Assembly: GCA_016762975.1 (NCBI GenBank)
Contig: JAESUV010000012.1
Coordinates: 1 to 5,038 of the forward strand
DNA: 5,038 bases
Reading direction: 5' to 3'
Origin: Gammaproteobacteria bacterium
GTDB taxonomy: Bacteria; Pseudomonadota; Gammaproteobacteria; Pseudomonadales; Pseudohongiellaceae
The notes beneath the pieces were generated by a model. It was not told where the DNA came from and made no database searches. It saw only the letters and a list, made by a program, of their open reading frames with translations. Below are positions 1 to 5,038 of the stretch, piece after piece. Within the stretch, counting starts at the first letter, position 1. Each line of letters begins with the position of its first letter. A program made the position numbers and the translations under genes.

Positions 1-35
1 AAACTACTAAATAACATATGGTTACGATGACATAA

Positions 36-59
36 CGACTCTTGGTGGCGGCACCACTT
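36..59. repeat. 24-bp imperfect direct repeat, copy 1
   Basis: This copy and the one at 131-154 match at 20 of 24 positions without gaps. Both share CGACT, TT, GG, GGC, GC and CCACTT at the same offsets; the differences are at repeat positions 6, 11, 15 and 18. The copies start 95 bases apart, which is not a multiple of three, so they are not in one reading frame. The role is unknown: a duplicated binding site, a remnant of a duplicated coding stretch, or chance similarity in a short region. Confidence 0.55.
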
Positions 60-100
60 TCACCCTCCTTATAGAATATCCTCAGTAGCATCTTTTCCAG

Positions 101-128
101 TTGAATCTGCGGGTCCAATACTTAGAAT
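101..128 (+). promoter_or_regulatory. Candidate sigma70-type promoter for the PurC-like gene
   Basis: A -35-like TTGAAT (101-106, four of six consensus bases) is followed after 16 bases by a -10-like TAGAAT (123-128, five of six). Transcription would begin near 135 and leave an untranslated leader of roughly 115 bases before the ATG at 252. It is the best pair I could find upstream of the first gene, but such matches occur by chance in AT-rich DNA. Confidence 0.3.
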
Positions 129-130
129 TG

Positions 131-154
131 CGACTTTTGGCGGCAGCTCCACTT
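131..154. repeat. 24-bp imperfect direct repeat, copy 2
   Basis: Second copy of the repeat at 36-59, with four mismatches and no gaps. It starts just after the candidate -10 box at 123-128, so it would lie at the beginning of a transcript from that promoter. Similarity does not extend on either side. Confidence 0.55.
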
Positions 155-251
155 CTGTGCATGGCTATGCTTCTCTCAATCTTGTAGTCCCCCACCGATT
201 CACTTATTCTTGATTGCTTAATTCAATTCATCAGGATGAAGTAAAGAAGCC

Positions 252-1304
252 ATGTTAGACGAGAAGAAAATCCGGGAATTAGTTGCCGAGCACGGCAGCG
301 CAGTAAATGAAGGTCGGCCCATTCGGCAGCTTATTGCTGACGGAGAGATTCCGAGATTGGCTGGGACAACCGTATTGGAGGGCAAGGTCTCTGATTCGGT
401 GTTTGGGGATGGGCTCAAGAGTGCATCGGGCGTTTCACTTAGGCTCATGTTTCGCAACAATCGAATCTCGACCCATGATGTGAATCGCGGTGCCATCCCA
501 TTCAAAGATCAGGTGCTAGCCTTCAATCACGACCACATGCTGCGTTTAGTAGTAGATGTATTGGGTTCCTCACAATTTCAAGTAGATGGACTGCTTCCAA
601 GCTCGACTGTCATACCCGCTGAAAATTTAGAGCTGGTGAGTCTTGAGAATGTAGTTCGACTCTTTAACGCCCAGAGTTCGACTTCTACGTCTTTGTACCA
701 GCACTGGATGCAGGCTAAAGAGGCCGGCGAGACCGTGCTGCACTACGCCGGTCATGAGCTGAGCGTCGCGGACCTAGCGCCTAACGGTATTCTGCCGTAT
801 GTCATGGATACTCCGAGCACGAAGGACAAGGTAGATAAGACTACCGACGCACAATCGCTGATAGACAGTGGCGTGTGCACGCAGGGGCAATACAATCAAA
901 TTCGCAACTCATCCCTGATGGCCTTCGGCATGATCACTCAGTATCTGGCCGAGCGCGGCATGGTGCTGGTGGATACCAAGACCGAGCATGGTATCAATAG
1001 CAAGGGCGTGATAGTGGCCGCCGATGAGCTCTATACCATGGACTCTTCGCGGTTCTGGCGCTTGGATGACAAGGGTGACATTCTGCATAGAGATGGCAAG
1101 CCAGTCTCATTCTCTAAAGAATTTGCACGCGGCATGGTGAAGGAGAAGAATCAGCAATTCTCTGACGAACAGGCGGGCGAGATCGCAGTACGCTATATTG
1201 ACGGCTTGCAGCATTTGACTGGCGTCGAGTTTGCGCCAGACTTGCGTCCGCGAGACCAGCGTATAATCGAGTCGGTTGACTTAATTTTGGACGCACTCCT
1301 TTAG
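252..1304 (+). CDS. purC: SAICAR synthetase (PurC family), divergent
   Basis: 350 residues, resembling phosphoribosylaminoimidazole-succinocarboxamide synthase, the cytoplasmic purine-pathway enzyme that joins aspartate to CAIR using ATP. Family landmarks appear in order: EGKVSD (43-48, usually GKVRD), RISTHD (71-76, usually R-x-S-A-F-D) followed by IPFKDQVL, LENVVR with STSTSL (131-148, usually a G-S-T-x-T-S-L segment), TPSTKDKVD (187-195, usually TPTTK with a later HD), LVDTKTEHG (239-247, usually LVDTKxEFG), and DE with DSSRFW (258-269). The length suits the long bacterial and plant-like form rather than the roughly 240-residue E. coli form. Several motif positions differ from the standard enzyme, so it may be a functional but distant PurC or a paralogue with another acceptor or amino acid. 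The ATG at 252 is the first start after an in-frame TGA at 237; its ribosome site is weak (AGGA at 233-236, about 15 bases away). The next gene begins 38 bases downstream, which suggests co-transcription. Membership of the family is fairly certain; the exact reaction is less so. Confidence 0.85.
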   Translation: MLDEKKIRELVAEHGSAVNEGRPIRQLIADGEIPRLAGTTVLEGKVSDSVFGDGLKSASGVSLRLMFRNNRISTHDVNRGAIPFKDQVLAFNHDHMLRLVVDVLGSSQFQVDGLLPSSTVIPAENLELVSLENVVRLFNAQSSTSTSLYQHWMQAKEAGETVLHYAGHELSVADLAPNGILPYVMDTPSTKDKVDKTTDAQSLIDSGVCTQGQYNQIRNSSLMAFGMITQYLAERGMVLVDTKTEHGINSKGVIVAADELYTMDSSRFWRLDDKGDILHRDGKPVSFSKEFARGMVKEKNQQFSDEQAGEIAVRYIDGLQHLTGVEFAPDLRPRDQRIIESVDLILDALL

Positions 1305-1327
1305 CGTCTACATCCCCAGTTGCACCT

Positions 1328-1333
1328 GAGAGG
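1328..1333 (+). promoter_or_regulatory. Ribosome binding site deciding the peptidase start
   Basis: GAGAGG lies nine bases before ATG 1343 and six before an in-frame TTG at 1340. Spacing and codon choice both favour the ATG, which also gives a normal lipoprotein signal peptide. Confidence 0.65.
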
Positions 1334-1342
1334 CCTGCATTG

Positions 1343-3709
1343 ATGAATCACACGATTAGACGCAGCGGGGTAGTACTATTTTCCCTTGCCATCATTCAGG
1401 CCTGTTCACCGGCGCCTAGCAGCGAGACAGCCACATCTGTAGCGCCTAGTCTGGAGAGCATAACTAGCGCCGACTATGAGCGTGCGCAAAGCTTTCTCGC
1501 GGTCAATACTTCGGACTTGGTGCAGGGCAATATCCTCGCCCAGTACTGGCAAATTGATGATCGATTGATCTATAGACGCTCAACGCAGAGCGGCTCTGAC
1601 TATATTCTGGTGGATGTGCAGACGGCGCAGAAGTCGCCACTTTTCGATGCGGCGCGTCTAGCAACGGAACTGACGGTCTATGCAGACGAAGAAGTTGATG
1701 CGAACGACTTGAGTCTGTCACGGATGCATCTTGGTGAGGCGGCAGAGCGGCTCGAATTCGATTACGAGGATCGGAGCTATGTGCTGGACTTAAGCAACTA
1801 TACGCTTAACCAGCTCGCTGAAATTCCGTTTAGTGAATTTATTTCCCCTGATGGTGGCATGGCAGCCTTTATCGATGAGCATAACCTTTGGGTTCGCGAT
1901 ACTGCGAGCAATGAGGTGACTCAACTTACCTTCGACGGTGAGCAGGACTATGGCTATGCGACCAATAATGCAGGGTGGTTGCGCGACGAGGGTCCGGTTC
2001 TACTGTGGTCCCCTGATTCCTCGAAGATAGCCACCTTCCGCCACGATGGTAGAAATGTGGGCGAGATGTACCTGTGGTCTACGCAGGTAGGCCATGGCGA
2101 GTTAGATGCTTGGAAGTATCCGCTGCCAGGCGATGACTACATATTCATGATCGAGCGAATCGTTATTCATCTGGAAGGTGAGCCGCGCATCGTCACTTTA
2201 AATATGTTACCTGACCCCCATAGATCGACTACTAGCGATCACATAGCCGGCCGCGGCGGTGTGTTCCTAGACGTGGAGTGGAGTGAAGATAGCGAGACAC
2301 TGTCATTTGTTTCTTCGTCGCGGGATCATAAAATTGCACAGCTGCAGATTGCCGATCCAGAAACAGGTGAGGTGAGACCGGTCTACCTCGAGGAAGTCGA
2401 GACCTATTACGAATCTGGATACAACGCTGCCAATTGGCGCGTCTTTCCCGAGCGAAATGAGTTTGTCTGGTTCTCGGAGCAAGACAATTGGGGGCATCTT
2501 TATTTGCATGACCTGCAGTCAGGTGAACTGAAGCGGCAGATCACCGAGGGTAGTTGGGCGGTACTGCAGATCCAGCAGGTCGATTTAGAAAACCGACAGA
2601 TCTATTTTCTCGGCTCGAATCGAGAGCAAGGCGACCCTTATTTTCAGTATCTGTATCGTGTCAATTTCGATGGGTCTGCATTAACAAACCTAACCCCCGA
2701 GATTGCCAATCATCAGATTAGCTGGTCCGAATCTGCTGAGTATTTTAGTGATGTCTATTCGACACCGAATACCGCTCCGGTCTCGGTTGTACGCAACACG
2801 GCAGGCGAGACGCAGCTGGTTCTCGAAGAAACGGATATCGATCTGCTTATCAATAGCGGCTGGGTGACACCCATTCCCTTTAGCGTAAAGGCCAGAGATC
2901 AGATCACCGATCTCTACGGCTTACTCTACAAGCCCTCTAATTTCGATGAGACAAAATCCTATCCGGTGTTGAATTATCTTTACCCTGGTCCACAGAGTGG
3001 TAGTGTCGGCACGCGCTCGTTTCGCGCCTCGCGCAATGACAAGCAGTCCTTAGCCGAGCTTGGGTTCATCGTGGTCGAATTGGATGCTATGGGCACGCCG
3101 GGACGGTCGAAGTCTTTTCACGATGCCTACTATGGCGACATGGGCGACAACGGCCTGCCAGATCAGATCGAAGGAATCAGACAGTTAGGTGCAGACAATC
3201 CGTGGATGGATCTCGATCGAGTGGGCATCTGGGGGCATTCCGGCGGTGGCTTCGCATCGACTGCAGGAATACTGCGCTATCCAGATTTCTATAAGGTCGC
3301 CGTATCTGGCGCGGGCAATCATGATAATCGGAACTACGAGGACGACTGGGGCGAGAAGTGGCAGGGATTGTTAGAGACGTATCCTGAGAATAATTCAGAC
3401 GAAGGCGAGCCGGTGGTCACTACGAACTACGATAATCAAGCGAACCAATTGCTAGCGGCTAACTTGGAAGGCAAGCTGTTGCTAGCCCACGGCATGCTCG
3501 ACACCAATGTACATCCTTCCAGCACCCTGTTGGTAGTCGAAGCCTTAATTGACGCTGACAAGGACTTTGATCTGGTAGTTCTGCCCAATGCCAGTCACGG
3601 TTTCGGAAATAGACGCTATTTCATGAAACGGCGCTGGGACTATTTTTTGGAAAATCTTCGTGGCCTGCAACCTCCATCAGAATTTGTCTTTGCCGATAAC
3701 GTCCGGTAG
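1343..3709 (+). CDS. S9 family dipeptidyl-peptidase IV-like lipoprotein
   Basis: 788 residues. The N-terminus is a lipoprotein signal: R6-R7, a hydrophobic stretch, then a lipobox ending I-Q-A-C with C21 as the lipidated residue, followed by a Ser/Pro/Ala/Thr-rich linker. The mature enzyme is therefore expected to be membrane-anchored, facing the periplasm or the surface. Residues of about 50-510 form the DPP IV-type beta-propeller (W-S-P-D-S at 222-226, repeated blade-like segments). Residues 513-788 form the alpha/beta-hydrolase domain with Y547 in LYPGP (oxyanion), nucleophile S633 in GHSGGG, D720 in HGMLD and H752 in NASHG; spacing matches DPP IV enzymes. These cleave dipeptides, often X-Pro or X-Ala, from peptide N-termini. 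The usual Glu-Glu pair that holds the substrate amine is not obvious; the nearest acidic pair is D215-E216. The DPP IV S1-pocket Y-x3-Y is Y665-x3-W669 here, so specificity may differ. The ATG at 1343 has GAGAGG nine bases upstream; a TTG three bases earlier is less likely. Confidence 0.93.
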   Translation: MNHTIRRSGVVLFSLAIIQACSPAPSSETATSVAPSLESITSADYERAQSFLAVNTSDLVQGNILAQYWQIDDRLIYRRSTQSGSDYILVDVQTAQKSPLFDAARLATELTVYADEEVDANDLSLSRMHLGEAAERLEFDYEDRSYVLDLSNYTLNQLAEIPFSEFISPDGGMAAFIDEHNLWVRDTASNEVTQLTFDGEQDYGYATNNAGWLRDEGPVLLWSPDSSKIATFRHDGRNVGEMYLWSTQVGHGELDAWKYPLPGDDYIFMIERIVIHLEGEPRIVTLNMLPDPHRSTTSDHIAGRGGVFLDVEWSEDSETLSFVSSSRDHKIAQLQIADPETGEVRPVYLEEVETYYESGYNAANWRVFPERNEFVWFSEQDNWGHLYLHDLQSGELKRQITEGSWAVLQIQQVDLENRQIYFLGSNREQGDPYFQYLYRVNFDGSALTNLTPEIANHQISWSESAEYFSDVYSTPNTAPVSVVRNTAGETQLVLEETDIDLLINSGWVTPIPFSVKARDQITDLYGLLYKPSNFDETKSYPVLNYLYPGPQSGSVGTRSFRASRNDKQSLAELGFIVVELDAMGTPGRSKSFHDAYYGDMGDNGLPDQIEGIRQLGADNPWMDLDRVGIWGHSGGGFASTAGILRYPDFYKVAVSGAGNHDNRNYEDDWGEKWQGLLETYPENNSDEGEPVVTTNYDNQANQLLAANLEGKLLLAHGMLDTNVHPSSTLLVVEALIDADKDFDLVVLPNASHGFGNRRYFMKRRWDYFLENLRGLQPPSEFVFADNVR

Positions 3710-3780
3710 ACCCCAGTTTATCTGGTGTGTACTGCGGTCCTTGCAAGCGCGTTGTCGGCTGCATTAAGCTTCAACTCTAG

Positions 3781-3821
3781 GTTTGTAAGAACAGATTTAT
3801 AAGAACAGGTTTATAAAACAG
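3781..3821. repeat. Three tandem copies of a 14-base AT-rich element
   Basis: Three adjoining units: GTTTGTAAGAACAG (3781-3794), ATTTATAAGAACAG (3795-3808) and GTTTATAAAACAG (3809-3821, one base shorter). The shared pattern is R-TTTRTAAGAACAG. The array ends 41 bases before the ATG of the next gene. Each unit contains a -10-like core (TGTAAG, TATAAG, TATAAA), but no good -35 box sits at the right distance. The array may be an operator with repeated binding sites, part of a promoter, or a slippage-prone tandem repeat. Confidence 0.75.
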
Positions 3822-3850
3822 GGCCATTGAGCCCATCAATGAATTTGATT

Positions 3851-3855
3851 AAGGA
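3851..3855 (+). promoter_or_regulatory. Ribosome binding site deciding the start of the secreted protein
   Basis: AAGGA lies seven bases before ATG 3863. Earlier in-frame starts at 3827 (TTG) and 3839 (ATG) have no comparable site and would put a polar extension in front of the signal peptide, so 3863 is preferred. Confidence 0.75.
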
Positions 3856-3862
3856 TACTTCC

Positions 3863-4852
3863 ATGAGAGCTCACTTTCGGACTACAGCGATGGCCAGCCT
3901 GATAGTTGCCGCGTTCGCAGGGCCACTCGCCTTTGCTGCCGAGGATTATGTGCCGCCTAAGACAGACTTTGGCGTGCCAGATGTGCAGGGAGTATGGAAT
4001 TACAAGACTCGAACCGGCCTCGAGCGTGCCGATGTCTATGACGGCGAGTTAGAAGTAGACGAGGAAACGATGTTGGCGAAGATGGTTTCTACACCGGACT
4101 TTCTCGCTTTTCTTGAGGCAACAGGGGCCGAAGCCCCCGGGCCTGAAAACGTGGGCGGCTACAACGGTTTCTGGATTACACCGGGCGACGCTCTTGCTGA
4201 GATGAACGGCAAGTATCGAACGTCCCTCATCGTAGATCCGCCTGATGGCCAGATTCCATGGAGAGAAGAGGGGCAGGCAGTTCGTCGATCTCAACAGGAT
4301 GAGTTGCCTATGGGCTTGGCAGAGAGCGATGGGCCAGAGGGAAGGACTCTTTCGGACCGATGTCTCATAAGTTTCGCTTCAACAGCGCCGTTCATGAGTA
4401 GCCTCTACAACAACCATATGCAGATCGTGCAAGGGCCGACTCATGTAATGCTGCTAGCAGAGATGGTGCATAACGCGCGTATTGTGCGAATCGATCAGGA
4501 GTTTAAAGAGCTGCCCTTTGATAAGTGGTTGGGTGACTCGATAGGCTACTACGAGGGTGATACCTTGGTAGTGCAAACGAAAGACTTTAATGGATGGCAA
4601 GTTGCTAAAGAGCGATTAATTTCCAGCAATATCCTGTTGACGGAGCGATTTACACGGGTGGCCGATGACAAACTCCACTACACCTTTACCATCGACGACC
4701 CAGACTTGTACACGCAGCCATGGACTGCCGAGATGCCTATGTATACCGGTGAAGACATGTATGAATACGCTTGCCACGAGGGCAACTATGCGATGCCTGC
4801 CATACTCGCTGGAGAGCGTCGCCATGAGGCAGATGCTAGGAACGCACAGTGA
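3863..4852 (+). CDS. Secreted protein of unknown function
   Basis: 329 residues with a clear Sec signal peptide: basic start (R2, R6), hydrophobic core at about 9-24, and a likely cut after AFA or AFAA near residue 25-26, so it should be periplasmic. I recognise the pattern of a widespread uncharacterised family found in Acidobacteria and aquatic Proteobacteria, but know no proven function. Typical segments are present: VPDVQGVWN (38-46), SLIVDPPDGQIPW (121-133), DRCL (165-168), NNHMQIVQGP (183-192), WLGDSIGYYEGDTLVV (222-237), ERFTRVADDKLHYTFTIDDP (261-280), YTQPWTAE (283-290) and YEYACHEGNY (300-309). The motif-rich C-terminal half looks rich in beta strands. There are exactly two cysteines, C167 and C304, both within conserved-looking motifs, which suggests a disulfide or a paired site. 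It follows the peptidase after 153 bases and overlaps a small frame that leads into a symporter gene, so it probably heads that operon. No enzyme role should be assumed. Confidence 0.85.
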   Translation: MRAHFRTTAMASLIVAAFAGPLAFAAEDYVPPKTDFGVPDVQGVWNYKTRTGLERADVYDGELEVDEETMLAKMVSTPDFLAFLEATGAEAPGPENVGGYNGFWITPGDALAEMNGKYRTSLIVDPPDGQIPWREEGQAVRRSQQDELPMGLAESDGPEGRTLSDRCLISFASTAPFMSSLYNNHMQIVQGPTHVMLLAEMVHNARIVRIDQEFKELPFDKWLGDSIGYYEGDTLVVQTKDFNGWQVAKERLISSNILLTERFTRVADDKLHYTFTIDDPDLYTQPWTAEMPMYTGEDMYEYACHEGNYAMPAILAGERRHEADARNAQ

Positions 4853-4970
4853 TTTACAGCTCGGTGCCGCCATGTGGGTGCCGGGTGTATTTCTATGGAT
4901 ATTATGCGGGGTAGGTTTGTCTCAACTAGTCAGAATCGAACTTGTCACAAAGCAGGAAAGTAGACTGTGA
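4824..4970 (+). CDS. Possible small single-span membrane peptide
   Basis: A 48-codon frame with one strongly hydrophobic stretch at about residues 17-36 (MWVPGVFLWILCGVGLSQLV) and a short charged tail ending KQESRL. Three in-frame ATGs are possible: 4824 (GGAG nine bases upstream, best ribosome site, overlapping the previous gene by 29 bases), 4833, and 4872 (32 residues, starting right at the membrane segment, no clear site). The stop at 4968-4970 overlaps the ATG of the symporter gene as TGATG, a layout typical of translational coupling. Some secondary transporters need tiny one-helix partners (MetS with MetP is one example in the NSS family), so an accessory subunit is a reasonable guess. 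It could also be a non-functional leader peptide whose translation opens the next start. No family recognised. Confidence 0.5.
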   Translation: MRQMLGTHSDLQLGAAMWVPGVFLWILCGVGLSQLVRIELVTKQESRL

Positions 4971-5038
4971 TGGACTCAGTCGAAGCAGCGATCGCTGCCT
5001 ATACTAATTTCATGTGGGGCTTACCGCTAGTTGTTCTG
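4970..5038 (+). CDS. AGCS-family sodium:alanine/glycine symporter, N-terminus only
   Basis: The last 23 codons of the window begin MDSVEAAIAAYTN and continue FMWGLPLVVL before the edge cuts the gene. A short amphipathic lead followed by a W-G-x-P-L-V-V-L motif is how alanine or glycine:cation symporters of the AGCS family (AlsT/DagA type) start, before their first membrane helix. These inner-membrane proteins import alanine or glycine with sodium. ATG 4970 overlaps the upstream stop by one base. An AGGA at 4954-4957 lies 12 bases upstream, a little far, which fits partial reliance on coupled translation. An in-frame GTG at 4967 is a less likely start. With only 23 residues the family call is moderate. 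Confidence 0.6.
   Translation, partial: MDSVEAAIAAYTNFMWGLPLVVL

Larger units (their letters stand above)
1..251. other. Leader region without a complete gene
   Basis: No gene can be supported here. All three forward frames from the left edge hit stops within the first 30 bases. One forward frame is then open without ATG from 31 to 213, and another is open from 11 to 85. The second reads like a protein end (residues T-L-G-G-G-T-T followed by F-T-L-L-I-E-Y-P-Q and a stop), but neither has a start or a convincing family. The stretch could be ordinary intergenic DNA or the worn remains of an upstream coding sequence. It contains a 24-bp imperfect direct repeat and a candidate promoter, listed separately. 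Confidence 0.5.

Noticed and set aside
1..91. Minus-strand frame starting at 91 and running off the left edge (about 30 codons)
   Set aside because: No recognisable protein pattern and no clear ribosome site; too short to support as a divergent gene from this window alone.
218..505. Minus-strand open frame of 95 codons opposite the start of the PurC-like gene
   Set aside because: It lies antisense to a clearly coding stretch, shows no family motif, and its composition is what a shadow frame gives.
2511..2524. Short inverted repeat ACCTG / CAGGT with a four-base loop
   Set aside because: Small, intragenic and expected by chance.
2894..2915. Perfect 7-bp inverted repeat AGAGATC / GATCTCT with an eight-base loop
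   Set aside because: It lies inside the peptidase gene in a normal coding stretch (A-R-D-Q-I-T-D-L); no sign of a regulatory role.
3710..3728. Hairpin after the peptidase stop (CCAG, five-base loop, CTGG, plus two outer pairs across a mismatch)
   Set aside because: The stem is weak and no run of T follows, so it does not qualify as an intrinsic terminator.
4665..4823. Longer upstream extension of the small membrane frame within the secreted-protein gene
   Set aside because: This part overlaps well-conserved codons of the secreted protein in another frame and has a Thr/Arg/Cys-rich shadow-like composition; only the end from 4824 or 4872 is plausible.
4616..4873. Minus-strand open frame of 85 codons opposite the end of the secreted-protein gene
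   Set aside because: Antisense shadow of a well-supported gene with no protein features of its own.

Overview
The window looks like a piece of chromosome from a Gram-negative bacterium, most likely a marine-type gammaproteobacterium. This placement is an inference. It rests on middling GC by eye, a lipobox on a serine peptidase, a Sec-type periplasmic protein of a family common in aquatic Proteobacteria and Acidobacteria, and an AGCS-type sodium:amino-acid symporter. All supported genes are on the + strand and packed head to tail. No RNA gene, CRISPR array, insertion sequence or phage signal was seen.

Layout: Bases 1-251 hold no complete gene, but contain a 24-bp imperfect direct repeat and a plausible promoter. 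Bases 252-1304 encode a divergent SAICAR synthetase (PurC family, purine pathway). After 38 bases comes a 788-residue lipoprotein of the S9 / dipeptidyl-peptidase IV family (1343-3709), probably on the same transcript. A 153-base gap follows, with three tandem copies of a 14-base AT-rich element close to the next start. Next is a secreted 329-residue protein of unknown function (3863-4852). Overlapping its end is a short open frame for a single-span membrane peptide (4824-4970), whose stop overlaps by one base the start of an AGCS-family symporter cut off by the window edge (4970-5038).

How they may work together: the surface peptidase would release dipeptides or amino acids and the symporter would import amino acids with sodium, which suits a peptide-scavenging heterotroph. 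The PurC-like enzyme has no obvious link to this beyond position. Nothing here is clearly a new defence or mobile system. The points most worth following are the small membrane ORF coupled to the symporter, the 14-base tandem repeats, the altered active-site motifs of the PurC-like protein, and the 24-bp repeat in the leader.
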